Shown here: positions 8,175-17,624 of the stretch, one piece after another
Position numbering within the stretch: the stretch's first letter is position 1
Layout: the number at the start of each line of letters is the position of its first letter
Translations under genes and position numbers: made by a program
Source of the DNA: Planotetraspora phitsanulokensis
GTDB lineage: Bacteria > Actinomycetota > Actinomycetes > Streptosporangiales > Streptosporangiaceae
Assembly (NCBI RefSeq): GCF_016863295.1
Contig: NZ_BOOP01000032.1
Span: forward strand, 62,001-126,000
Direction of reading: 5' to 3'
DNA: 64,000 nucleotides
Notes under the pieces: model-generated
What the model saw: only the letters and a program-made list of their open reading frames with translations
The model's database searches: none
What the model was told of the DNA's origin: nothing

Positions 8175-8316
8175 CGTGGTCTCCAGCTGATCGGGCATTC
8201 CCATCGAAACTGCGTTGACCACCATAACGGAGGTTCCTCCGCCTTCATGCCGCCCTATCCGGTCGCATCGGCGGGCTCGGGCCGGCCGGGGGTCCGGCAG
8301 GGGAAGCCGTGACGAC

Positions 8317-9465
8317 CTAGCGCTTGACGGCCCGGAGTACGACGAACTTCGGGTCGCTCGCGGCGACCTCGCAGTTGCCGAAGAGCCGTCGGAGCTTCGC
8401 GTGGTACCCGAGGTGCCGGTTGCCGACCACCCACAACTCCCCGCCCCGGCGCAGCGCGGACCGTGCCCCGTTGAACATGCGCCAGGCCGTCGCGTCGGTC
8501 GTCGCCCGATGCGAATGGAACGGCGGATTGTTGAGCACCAGGTCCACCGATCCGCTCGGCACGCCCCCCAGGCCGTCGCCCGCCATGAACTCCACCGGGG
8601 CGTCGAGGTTCGCCCGGCAGGTCGCATCCGCCGACGCCAGCGCCTGGTAGGACTCGTCGACGAAGACCACCTCGGCGTCGGGGTTGTCCAGTGCCGCGGC
8701 CATGCCGAGCACCCCGTTGCCGCAGCCGAGGTCCACGACGCGCTCGCGGCCGACGCGATGTGGAAGGTTCCGCAGGAAGAAGCGGGTGCCGATGTCGAGG
8801 CGGTCGGCGCAGAAGATGCCGGCGTGGTTGACGACGGTCAGCCCGGACGCGGGCCCGATCCCGGCGGGCAGGGCGTAGGTGAGCGGCCACGGGTTGGCGC
8901 CCCTGGACAGCAGCGGGTCGGGGGAGCAGAAGATGAGCCGGGCCTTCTTCGCCGCCAGTGACGTCCTGGTCGGCCCGAGGATCCGCTCGAACAACCGCAG
9001 CGTCGAGGTGTGGATCTCGGTGACCATGCCCGCGCCGACGACGACGGTGCCCGCGTGCACGTGGGGTGCGAGGCGGTGCAACTGGTCCTCCAGGAGCGCG
9101 AGGCTCTTGGGCACCCGGATCAGCAGCACGTCGATCCGGTCGGGGGGAGTGTCCCGGGTCGTCAGCAGCCGCACCGCGTCCGCGGCGACGCCGTTCCGCG
9201 CCAGGTTCGCCCGGGTCGCCCCCTGGGTGAGGAAGGAGTCGGTGACCTGCGTCGGGCGGTGATCGGCGAGCGCCGTGACCAGGGCTCCCCACCGGTCGCC
9301 CAGCACGACCACGGTGCCGGAGAGGTCGGCGGGCTCGCCGTCGATTCCGTCGAGGTGCCGCAGCAGGTACTCGTCGGCGGCGTCCCACGCGCGCAGCGGG
9401 TCGCGGGGATCCTCGGGGAAGCGGGCGAGCTCCAGCTCAGCGCTCGACGTCGTCAAACGGTTCAT
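8317..9465 (-). CDS. rlmG: RlmG/RsmC-type rRNA guanine-N2 methyltransferase
   Basis: A 382-residue class I SAM methyltransferase with the two-domain architecture of RlmG/RsmC. The N-terminal half is a degenerate Rossmann copy and the C-terminal half is catalytic, with DLGCGNG (245-251) for SAM binding and NNPPFH (312-317), the signature of N2-guanine methylation. RlmG modifies G1835 of 23S rRNA in E. coli. The assignment to RlmG rather than RsmC rests on overall length and the N-terminal layout and is moderately sure. The ATG at 9465 follows the minisatellite region; 142 bases separate its stop from the next minus-strand gene. Confidence 0.8.
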   Translation of the reverse strand: MNRLTTSSAELELARFPEDPRDPLRAWDAADEYLLRHLDGIDGEPADLSGTVVVLGDRWGALVTALADHRPTQVTDSFLTQGATRANLARNGVAADAVRLLTTRDTPPDRIDVLLIRVPKSLALLEDQLHRLAPHVHAGTVVVGAGMVTEIHTSTLRLFERILGPTRTSLAAKKARLIFCSPDPLLSRGANPWPLTYALPAGIGPASGLTVVNHAGIFCADRLDIGTRFFLRNLPHRVGRERVVDLGCGNGVLGMAAALDNPDAEVVFVDESYQALASADATCRANLDAPVEFMAGDGLGGVPSGSVDLVLNNPPFHSHRATTDATAWRMFNGARSALRRGGELWVVGNRHLGYHAKLRRLFGNCEVAASDPKFVVLRAVKR

Positions 9466-9509
9466 CGCGCCTCAGGCTAGCGAGTCGAGCGGCCTGCCCA
9501 GGTACTTGC

Positions 9510-9645
9510 GCCTGCCCCGGCAACCGCCCCTGCCCCGGCAACCGCCCCTGCCCCGGCGACCGCGGGCCTGCCCAGGCAACCAGCTGCCCAGGGCGACCGC
9601 GGGCCTGCCCAGGCAACCAGCTGCCCGGGGCAACCGCGCGCCTGG
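9510..9645. repeat. GC-rich minisatellite (18-20 bp units, about seven copies)
   Basis: The array starts with near-perfect 18-base units CCTGCCCCGGCAACCGCC at 9511-9528, 9529-9546 and 9547-9564. It continues as diverged copies CCTGCCCAGGCAACCAGC at 9567-9584 and again at 9604-9621, 37 bases apart, with 18-20 base derivatives between and after. It fills most of the 292-base gap between the divergent rlmG and histidine kinase genes. No spacers of CRISPR type are present. Promoters of both genes would have to lie at its edges. Confidence 0.75.
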
Positions 9646-9757
9646 CCGGAGCCTCCGCTCGCCTCGCGCCCGGGCGATCCCGTGGCCGGCCGCCGCTCCT
9701 CCCCCCGTGCTGGGAAACATTTCTGAATGAACCCGCGCATTAGGATTTTGTCCCGGT

Positions 9758-11863
9758 ATGCGAATTCGGGGAGATCAACAGCCCGCCCTGGCGAGGGGCA
9801 TCGTCACCGTCGTGCTGGCCGGATTCGCGAGCGTCTACGTCCTCGCCGGATCACCACTGGCGATCGTGGTGTTCGGGCTCCAGCTCGTCTACGTGTTCCC
9901 CGGCCTGCGGAAGTGGCGAGGGTGGGTCCTGCTCGCCGTACAGGCCGTGGCGGTCTACGCGGCGACGCTCGGCTTCGGCACCTCCGTCGGGATCGTCGGC
10001 TTCCTGGGCGGATCACTGCTGCTCACCTCGTGGTGGCCGCTCGCCGTGCCGGTCGCGGTCAGCGCCGTGGTGATCGGGCCCGCCGATCCGGCGATCAGCA
10101 TGGTGCTGATCAGCCTGGTGATCTACGGTCTGACCAGGCTCACCGAGCGGGTCGACGAGGTGCACGCCGCGCGCATGGCCCTGGCGATGGCCGCGGTCGC
10201 GGAGGAGCGGTTGCGGATCTCCGCCGAGCTCAGCCAGGGACTCGGCAGAGGGTTGGCCGAGATCAACGCGGGCGTGCGGGCGGCTCTTGCGGACCCTGGC
10301 GGCGCGGCGCGGACGCTCGGCGAGGTCACCGGCGCCGCGCGCGTCTTCCTCGCCGACGCCAGGAACGCCGCCGCGAGCTACCGCGCGACGTCGCTGGCTC
10401 CGGAGCTCGCCACCGCCCGCGCGATGCTCGCCGCCGCGGGGGTGACGGCGGACGTGCGATCGGGCGATGTCGTACCGGTGGGCCCGGCGGGGGCGCTGCT
10501 CGCCACCGTGCTGCGCGGGGCGGTGACCGAGATCCTGCGGCGGGCCACGGCGCGCACCTGCGTGATCGAGGTCCTCTCCGCAGGAGGGACCGTACGGCTC
10601 CGCGTCGTCAGTGACGACGCCCGGACCGTGGAGGACGAGGGCTTCGGCGACCTTCCCGACCGGATCGCCGCCGTCGGCGGCGCCCTGTCCACGGGGTTCA
10701 CCCCCGAGGGCCGGTTGCTCGTCGAGGCCGTGGTCCCCGAGATCCGGCGGCCGGTGGAGGTCGCCGAGGAACGGGGAGCCTATGCCCTCTCGGTCGCTCT
10801 ACTGGCCACGGTGCTCGTGGGTTTCACGGTCAAGGCACTGCTCCTGATTCACGGCGTCGCGATCCTGCTCGCCGCCGCCTGCCTCGCGGTCATCGTGGTC
10901 ATGCAGCTCAGGTCGGTCAGCGGGCGTCACATGGTGGCGCTCGCACTGATGACACTGCTCACCTACCTGCCGATTCTCGGGTTCGGCCGCGCGTGGCTCG
11001 GCACGGCCGGCTTCCTCGCGGGGCCGCTTCTGCTCGCCTTCCCCTGGGCGGTGGCCTGGCCGCTGGTCGCGTGCGTGACGGCGAGCGTCGCGGTGATCGC
11101 GGTACGGCTCGGCCTGCCGGCCGCGGTGACGCTCAACTACGCCGTGAGCACGCTGGTGACCGGTCTCGTCGTCTACGGCCTCATCCGGCTGGCCCGGCAG
11201 GTGAGGGAGCTCCAGATCGCCCGGCAGGAGCTCGCTCGCGCGGCGGTCGTCGAGGAGCGTCTGCGCGCCGCCCGCGACCTGCACGACCTTCTCGGGCACA
11301 ACCTCGCCGCGATCCTGCTCAAATGCGAGCTGGCCCGCCGTCTGGACCCGGCGCGCGCCCGATCCGAGCTGGAGGACGTGCTGGTCATGGCGGAGCGGGC
11401 CGAGGCCGACATGCGGTCCGTGTCAGGCGAGGCGCAGGGGCTGTCCCTCGACGCGGAGGCCCGGTCGGCCCGCTCGGTGTTGTCCGCCGCGGGCATCGAG
11501 ACCGAGCTCGACCTCGTCGAAGAGGACCTTCCCGCCGAGGTCGAGTACGTGCTCGCCGTGGTGCTGCGCGAGGCGGTGACCAACGTGCTCAGGCACAGCG
11601 TCGCCGGCCTCTGCCGGATCTCGACCGTGGTGGAGGACGGAGGGATCCGGCTCCGGGTCCGCAACGACGGGGCGCGCCCGGCCGCGCGGAGACGAGGCTC
11701 GTCCGGCATCGGCAACCTGACCGTCCGCCTCGCGGTCCTGAGGGGAACGCTCGCGGCCGGAGCGGAGGACGGCTGGTTCGAGCTCGACGCCTGGGTGCCG
11801 CTGTCGCCGTCGGATGTGATCGGTCCCGTGGCCGGTCCCGTCGCCGTGGGCCGTCCGGGCTAG
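9758..11863 (+). CDS. Double-length sensor histidine kinase with an inactive N-terminal module
   Basis: A 701-residue protein built from two tandem copies of the membrane plus HisKA_3 plus ATPase layout. Residues 13-125 and 343-475 are hydrophobic membrane blocks. In the second copy EERLRAARDLHDLLGHNL has the phospho-acceptor H509, and REAVTNVLRHS has the N-box Asn (N609). In the first copy the matching segment reads EERLRISAELSQGLGR, with Ser159 in place of His, and the N-box reads RGAVTEILRRA with Glu in place of Asn. Only the second module should be catalytic; the first may be regulatory. Its stop overlaps the convergent response regulator stop by four bases, so that regulator is the likely partner. 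Confidence 0.85.
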   Translation: MRIRGDQQPALARGIVTVVLAGFASVYVLAGSPLAIVVFGLQLVYVFPGLRKWRGWVLLAVQAVAVYAATLGFGTSVGIVGFLGGSLLLTSWWPLAVPVAVSAVVIGPADPAISMVLISLVIYGLTRLTERVDEVHAARMALAMAAVAEERLRISAELSQGLGRGLAEINAGVRAALADPGGAARTLGEVTGAARVFLADARNAAASYRATSLAPELATARAMLAAAGVTADVRSGDVVPVGPAGALLATVLRGAVTEILRRATARTCVIEVLSAGGTVRLRVVSDDARTVEDEGFGDLPDRIAAVGGALSTGFTPEGRLLVEAVVPEIRRPVEVAEERGAYALSVALLATVLVGFTVKALLLIHGVAILLAAACLAVIVVMQLRSVSGRHMVALALMTLLTYLPILGFGRAWLGTAGFLAGPLLLAFPWAVAWPLVACVTASVAVIAVRLGLPAAVTLNYAVSTLVTGLVVYGLIRLARQVRELQIARQELARAAVVEERLRAARDLHDLLGHNLAAILLKCELARRLDPARARSELEDVLVMAERAEADMRSVSGEAQGLSLDAEARSARSVLSAAGIETELDLVEEDLPAEVEYVLAVVLREAVTNVLRHSVAGLCRISTVVEDGGIRLRVRNDGARPAARRRGSSGIGNLTVRLAVLRGTLAAGAEDGWFELDAWVPLSPSDVIGPVAGPVAVGRPG

Positions 11864-12468
11864 ATCCAGCCGGCCTCGGTGGCGATGCGGACCGCGTCGG
11901 TGCGGTTGCGGGCGTTGAGTTTGCCGACGATCGTCGTGAGGTAGTTGCGCACCGTCCCGGCGCTGAGGAAGAGCCGCCCGGCGATCTCGGTCGCCTCCGC
12001 CCCCTCGGCCACCAGGCGGAGCACGTCCGCCTCGCGCTGGGTGAGCGGGTTGTCGGCCAGGTCCCACGCGGTGAGCGCCAGTGACGGGTCGAGCACGCGC
12101 CGGCCCGCCGCCACCTCGCGGATCGCCTCCACCAGGCGCTCGGGGGCCGCGGTCTTGAGCAGGAACCCGTCCACCTGCGCGCTGAGCGCCCTGCGCAGAT
12201 GTCCCGGCTTGCCGTGTCCCGTCAGCATGAGCACCCGGCAGCCCGGCAGCTTCGCGCGGAGTTCGGCCGCGGCGGCCAGGCCGTCCAGCGTGCCTGGCAT
12301 GTCGATGTCGAGCACCGCGACGTCGGGACGGTGCACCAGGGCCGCGGGGACGACGGCGTCGCCGGATTCGACCGAGTCCACGACCTCCAGGTCGGGTTCG
12401 AGGCTGAGCAACGCGACCAGGGCGCCCCTGATGATGTGCTGATCCTCCGCCAGAAGCACATTAATCAC
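11860..12468 (-). CDS. LuxR/NarL-family response regulator
   Basis: A 202-residue regulator. The receiver domain (1-120) has acidic residues E8-D9, phospho-acceptor D54 in VAVLDIDMPG, T83 and K104. The C-terminal LuxR HTH has NPLTQREADVLRLVAEG and an AGTVRNYLTTIVGKL recognition helix. The DesR-like layout fits partners of HisKA_3 kinases. It is convergent with the doubled kinase, overlapping by four bases, and divergent from the ABC transporter pair, which is a plausible target. No paired kinase lies in the same operon. Confidence 0.9.
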   Translation of the reverse strand: MINVLLAEDQHIIRGALVALLSLEPDLEVVDSVESGDAVVPAALVHRPDVAVLDIDMPGTLDGLAAAAELRAKLPGCRVLMLTGHGKPGHLRRALSAQVDGFLLKTAAPERLVEAIREVAAGRRVLDPSLALTAWDLADNPLTQREADVLRLVAEGAEATEIAGRLFLSAGTVRNYLTTIVGKLNARNRTDAVRIATEAGWI

Positions 12469-12498
12469 AGAGGAATGTCTATCAGTGTCCGATTCATG

Positions 12499-12508
12499 AT
12501 GACGTCAT
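12499..12508. promoter_or_regulatory. ATGACGTCAT palindrome in divergent promoter
   Basis: A perfect 10-base palindrome lies near the middle of the 98-base gap between the response regulator and the ABC ATPase gene. It sits 31 bases upstream of the regulator start. It could be the binding site of the response regulator; this is inferred only from position and symmetry. Confidence 0.35.
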
Positions 12509-12566
12509 GGTGCATCGCTGATCACGTACCTGGATCGTCCGTCCACAGGTCAGCAGGGTGGAAGCC

Positions 12567-13297
<731 letters not shown>

Positions 13298-13298
<1 letters not shown>

Positions 13299-15748
13299 TG
13301 ATCGGATTCGCCTTCAGGACCCTGCGGCACCGCAAGGCCGGGTTCGCGGGCTCGTTCGTCGCACTGCTGTGCGCCGCCATGCTCGTCTGCGCCTGCGGGA
13401 TGTTGCTGGAGACGGGGTTGCGCGGCAGCGTCGTCCCCGAGCGTTACGCGGGCACGCCGGTGATCGTGGCGGGCGACCAGTTCGTCCGGCAGACGATCCG
13501 GAAGTCCGAGGACAAGTCGAAGACCAAGGCCAAGCCACTGGCCGAGCACGCCTGGCTGCCCGCCTCGCTCGCCGCGCGACTGGGCGAGGTCGCCGGCGTC
13601 ACCAAGGTGATCAGTGAGGTGACCTTCCCCGTTTACCTGGAGAGCGGCGCCGCGAGTGGGCACGGCTGGGAGTCCGCGGGGCTCACGCCGTTCACCCTGC
13701 GCGACGGGCACGCCCCTGCAGCCGCCGACGAGGTCGTCGTCGACTGCCGTTCCGGCCTCGCTGTGGGCGCGCGACTGGACACGGTGACCGCGGCGGGTGC
13801 GCGGACCTACCGGGTGACCGGCGTCACCGCGCAGTCCCTGCCCAGCCAGAGCACGCTCTTCTTCAGCACCGCCGAGGCGCGCCGCCTCGCCGGGCGGCCT
13901 GGCCAGGTCAGCGCCATCGGCGTCTTCCCGCGAGGGGAGGTCTCCGCCGTGATGTCGAACGTGTCGGCCGTGCTCAGGACCGCCCGGGCCTTCGCCCACA
14001 CCGGAGACGACCGGGGCGCCATCGAGTTCCCCGGCGCGGAACAGGCGCGGGTGCGGCTGATCAGCCTCGGCGGAGCCCTGGGCGGCACGTCGCTGCTGGT
14101 CGCCGTCCTCGTCGTGGTGGGCACCTTCGCTCTGTCGATCCAGCAGCGCGAAAGGGAGATCGCCCTGCTGCGGGCCGTCGCCGCCACCCCCCGCCAGGTG
14201 CGCCGGATGCTCGGCGGCGAGGCGCTCCTGGTCTCCGTCGCCGCGGGGGCGGCCGGGTCCGTCGCGGGCATCGGGCTGGGCTTCTGGCTGCGTGACAGGT
14301 TCGTCGCGCTGGGCGCCATGCCGGAGCACCTGCGGCTCGTGGTCAGCCCGTTCCCGGCGCTGGCGGCGCTGCTGGCCTCCGTGCTCGCCGCGTGGGCGGC
14401 GGTCCGGCTCTCGGCCCGCCGGGCCGCCCGGATCCGGCCGGTGGAGGCGCTCGGTGAGGCCGCTCTGCCGGGAAGCCGGACGCCCTGGGGACGTCTGGTC
14501 GCCGGCCTGGTCTGCGTGGGCGGCGGCGTGGCGCTGACCATCGTGTTGTCGGCGTTGTCGGTCGAGGCCGCGTCGAGCCCGGTGACCATGCTCACCGCGC
14601 TGGTCTGGACGACCGCCGTGGCGCTGCTCGGCCCGGTCGTCGCCCGTGCCGCGACCGCTCTGCTCGCGGTGCCGTTGCGCGCGTCCAGGGTCGGCGGCCA
14701 CCTGGCCGCCGCCAACCTCCGCACCGGGTCCAGGCGGCTGGCGTCCGTCATCACGCCGCTCAGCCTGATGGTGGCGATGACCTGCACGATTCTGTTCGTC
14801 CAGACCACGATGGGCCACGCCGCCCAGCGCGAGGCCGCAGCGGGCGGCCGCGCCGACTACGTCCTCGGCCCCCACCTGCCGGGTACCGCCGCGCAGGCCC
14901 TGCGCGAGACGCCCGGCGTCCAGGCGGTCACCGAGGTGCTGCGCACGTCGGTGCGGGTCGGCCTGGACAAGTACGGCGCACAGGCGGTCACACCGGACGG
15001 GCTGGACAGGACCGTCGATCTGGGTGTGACGGCCGGCTCGCTCAAAGACCTGGGTCAGGACGGTGTCGCGGTGAGCGAGACCGCGGCCGCGCGCATCGGC
15101 GCCGAGGTCGGCGGGCGGATCCATCTCACCCTGGGCGACGGCACGCCCGTGACGCCGACCGTCGTGGCGATCTACGCCCGTGGGCTGGGATACGGCGATC
15201 TCACGCTCTCCCACGCGCTTGTCGCCCCGCACGTGGACGACCCGCTCGGCACCCTGCTCGTCTCCGCTCCCACCCTCACGCGTGCCGCGATCACCAAGGC
15301 GGTTCCCGGGGCCGCCGTCCTCGACCGGGCCCAGGCGGTGGACGCGAGCGCGCCCAATGCCGCGGTGAATTACGTGGCGATGGGCCTGATCATCGCGTTC
15401 ACCGCGATCGCCGTGGTCAACACCCTGGCGATGTCGACCTCGGACCGGTCGCGTGAGCTGGCGCTGCTCCGCCTGGTCGGCACCACCCGGCGTCAGGTGC
15501 TGAGGATGCTCAGGCTGGAGACCCTCACGGCGCTCGTGGTCGCCGTCGCCCTCGGGACCGGGATCTCGCTGGTCACGCTGTCGGCGTTCAGCTCGGGCAT
15601 GACCGGGTCGGCCGTGCCGTACGTTCCGCCGCTCACCTACCTCGCGGTGGTCGCCGTCGCGGCCGTCCTGGCGCTGGCCGCCACCGCGATCCCGGCCAGG
15701 TTCGTCCTCCGGCAGCGGCCCGCGGACGCGATCGGGGTGCGCCAGTGA
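13298..15748 (+). CDS. FtsX/MacB-type ABC transporter permease
   Basis: An 816-residue permease partner of the preceding ATPase; stop and start share one base (TGATG at 13296-13300). It has an N-terminal membrane segment followed by a large extracytoplasmic domain (about 45-240). A first FtsX domain starts near TSLLVAVLVVVGTFALSIQQ with the coupling motif REIALLRAVAATPRQVRRML. A second extracellular domain follows, then a second FtsX domain with ELALLRLVGTTRRQVLRML. The duplicated eight- to ten-helix layout is typical of actinobacterial peptide or lipid exporters associated with cell-envelope stress. The substrate cannot be named. Confidence 0.9.
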
Positions 15749-15855
15749 AAGGCGGCGGACGGGCCGAAAAATGTTTTTGGAGTCGTTTGTAACACTTGGG
15801 GGTCTCGGACCACTTCCTCCTGTCGGAACAAACACCGGGACGAAGGGGGCGGGCG

Positions 15856-16383
15856 GTGACGGACGATTCTCACCGGTTCACCACCATGTATGACGAGTGC
15901 CGCCAGCGAGTATGGGCCTACGTGGTCAGCCAAGCGGGCCGGCAGGTCGCGGACGAGGTGGTGAGCGAGACGTTCGCGATCGCCTGGCGGCGATTCGACG
16001 ACGTGCCCGACCCCGCGCTGCCGTGGTTGCTCGGCGTCGCCCGCAACGTGCTGCGCGACAACATCCGCGCCGAGATCAGGCGTGAGTCGCTGGCAGCCGA
16101 GCTGCGGGCCTGGACCGAAGAGGACCACGCCGATTGGGTGGCCGAGCGGCTGGCCGTCGTCAACGCGCTGGCCTCCCTGACCCAGGAGGAGCGAGAGCTC
16201 CTGATTCTCGTGGCCTGGCAGGGGCTCTCCCCCCGCGACGCGGCACGTGTCATCGGCTGTTCACCGGCGGCCTTCCGCGTCCGCCTGCACCGTGCCCGCA
16301 AGCGGCTGGTCCAGGCGATGAAGACGGCCCCGGTGGCCCGTATCCAGTCCCGAGTGCGCAATCTCAGTGAGGAGTGGTCATGA
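15856..16383 (+). CDS. ECF-type sigma-70 family RNA polymerase sigma factor
   Basis: A 175-residue sigma factor. The region 2 part is short, with WAYVVSQAGRQVADEVVSETFAIAWRRF carrying the conserved region 2.2 core. Region 4 is LTQEERELLILVAWQGLSPRDAARVIG followed by the recognition helix. GTG 15856 is chosen because AAGGGGG lies six bases upstream; the upstream in-frame ATG 15796 would add untypical residues. ATGA at 16380-16383 couples it to the following membrane protein, the usual layout of a sigma factor with its regulator. Confidence 0.88.
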   Translation: MTDDSHRFTTMYDECRQRVWAYVVSQAGRQVADEVVSETFAIAWRRFDDVPDPALPWLLGVARNVLRDNIRAEIRRESLAAELRAWTEEDHADWVAERLAVVNALASLTQEERELLILVAWQGLSPRDAARVIGCSPAAFRVRLHRARKRLVQAMKTAPVARIQSRVRNLSEEWS

Positions 16384-17519
16384 ACCCGATGGAGCAGCTG
16401 CGGAAGGCGCGCCCGGCTCACCTCGACACCCCGGTGGACGAGGGCACCAGGGCCGCAGAGCTGAACTACGCCATGGCGCAGTTCAGGCAGGCCAAGCCGG
16501 CCCGCGCCCGGAAGATCGCCAAGCCCGTGTGGGGTCTCGGCCTGGCCGGCGTCGCGGCGGCGACCGCCGTCGCCGTCGGGGTCACCGCGACCGGTGGCAC
16601 GACGCCGGCGCCGAGCGCACCGGCCGTCGCCGCACCGCAGGGTGAGCAGCAGCCCGCCGTGAAGCTCTCCGCGAAGCAGGTCCTCCTGGTCGCGGCGGAG
16701 TCGTCGCTGAAGGCCAAGGCGGGCAGCGGCGCGTACTGGCACATCGTGACTTCGAGCGGCAACGCCCAGCAGGTGGGCACCAAGGTGCAGTACACGGTGA
16801 ACAGCCTGGGCCGCAGCGAGACGTGGATCGCCCGTTCGCCGAAGGTCGACAGCTGGTGGGTCTCGCAGAACCTGGGCACCAAGCCTGCCCCCGGTTCGGA
16901 GGCCGCCTGGAAGCAGGACGGCTCGCCGACCACGTGGACGGTGAAGGTGGCGAAGCGCGGCGGCGGCAAGCTGCTGATCGACTCCAAGGGTGGCAAGCCC
17001 TTCGGTAACCCGATCAACGTCGGCGACAAGATCGCCGACCTGGCCGGGACGAACGTGTCGTTCGCCGAACTCCAGACGCTGCCCACCACCGCGGCCGCGC
17101 TGAAGGCGCGTCTGATGCAGGGGTACGCCGGTCACGGCACCGAGTCCGACGAGCCGCAGGACGCGGACGCCTGGCTCTTCCAGGTGACCTCCGGCGTGCT
17201 GAGCGACATGCCCGTCAAGCCGGCCGTCCGGGCCGCGGCCTACAAGGTGCTCGCCGGGCTGGACGGCGTGCGGTCCCTGGGCGAGGTGACCGACGCCCTC
17301 GGCCGCAAGGGACAGGGCATCGGCCGGGCGGAGAGCTGGCCCAACGGGCAGTACGAGCGGCAGCTCATCATCGACCCGGAGACCGGTCTTCTGCTGACCG
17401 ACCAGATCGTGGCCGTCCACGCCGGCGGCCAATGGGCCGGGGCGAAGCCGGGCACCGTCGTCAACTACAACGCGATCACCAAGGCCGAGTGGACGAACAA
17501 CAAGCCGGTCAAGCCGTAA
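16380..17519 (+). CDS. CU044_5270-family membrane protein, likely sigma-factor partner
   Basis: A 379-residue protein. Residues 1-43 are cytoplasmic and charged, a single membrane segment spans about 45-66 (WGLGLAGVAAATAVAVGVTA), and the rest is predicted extracytoplasmic. In actinobacteria this family sits directly downstream of ECF sigma genes, as here (four-base overlap), which suggests an anti-sigma or sensor role. No zinc-binding HxxxCxxC motif is seen, so it is not a ZAS-type anti-sigma factor. The outer domain has a LolA/LppX-like feel (EYxRQLIIDPETGLLLTDQ), which hints at lipid or envelope sensing. This is an inference. Confidence 0.75.
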   Translation: MNPMEQLRKARPAHLDTPVDEGTRAAELNYAMAQFRQAKPARARKIAKPVWGLGLAGVAAATAVAVGVTATGGTTPAPSAPAVAAPQGEQQPAVKLSAKQVLLVAAESSLKAKAGSGAYWHIVTSSGNAQQVGTKVQYTVNSLGRSETWIARSPKVDSWWVSQNLGTKPAPGSEAAWKQDGSPTTWTVKVAKRGGGKLLIDSKGGKPFGNPINVGDKIADLAGTNVSFAELQTLPTTAAALKARLMQGYAGHGTESDEPQDADAWLFQVTSGVLSDMPVKPAVRAAAYKVLAGLDGVRSLGEVTDALGRKGQGIGRAESWPNGQYERQLIIDPETGLLLTDQIVAVHAGGQWAGAKPGTVVNYNAITKAEWTNNKPVKP

Positions 17520-17550
17520 CGGCCGGATGACCGGACTCCTCTGACAGGGG

Positions 17551-17577
17551 CCCACCGGACCACAGGCGTCCGGTGGG
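17551..17577. terminator. Hairpin terminator between convergent genes
   Basis: CCCACCGGAC (17551-17560) and GTCCGGTGGG (17568-17577) form a perfect 10-bp stem with a 7-base loop, 32 bases after the plus-strand stop. No T-run follows, as is common in actinomycetes. Confidence 0.65.
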
Positions 17578-17624
17578 GAGAGGAACGGGGGCACCGGGAC
17601 TTCGAACGCGGTCCGGCCGGTGAA

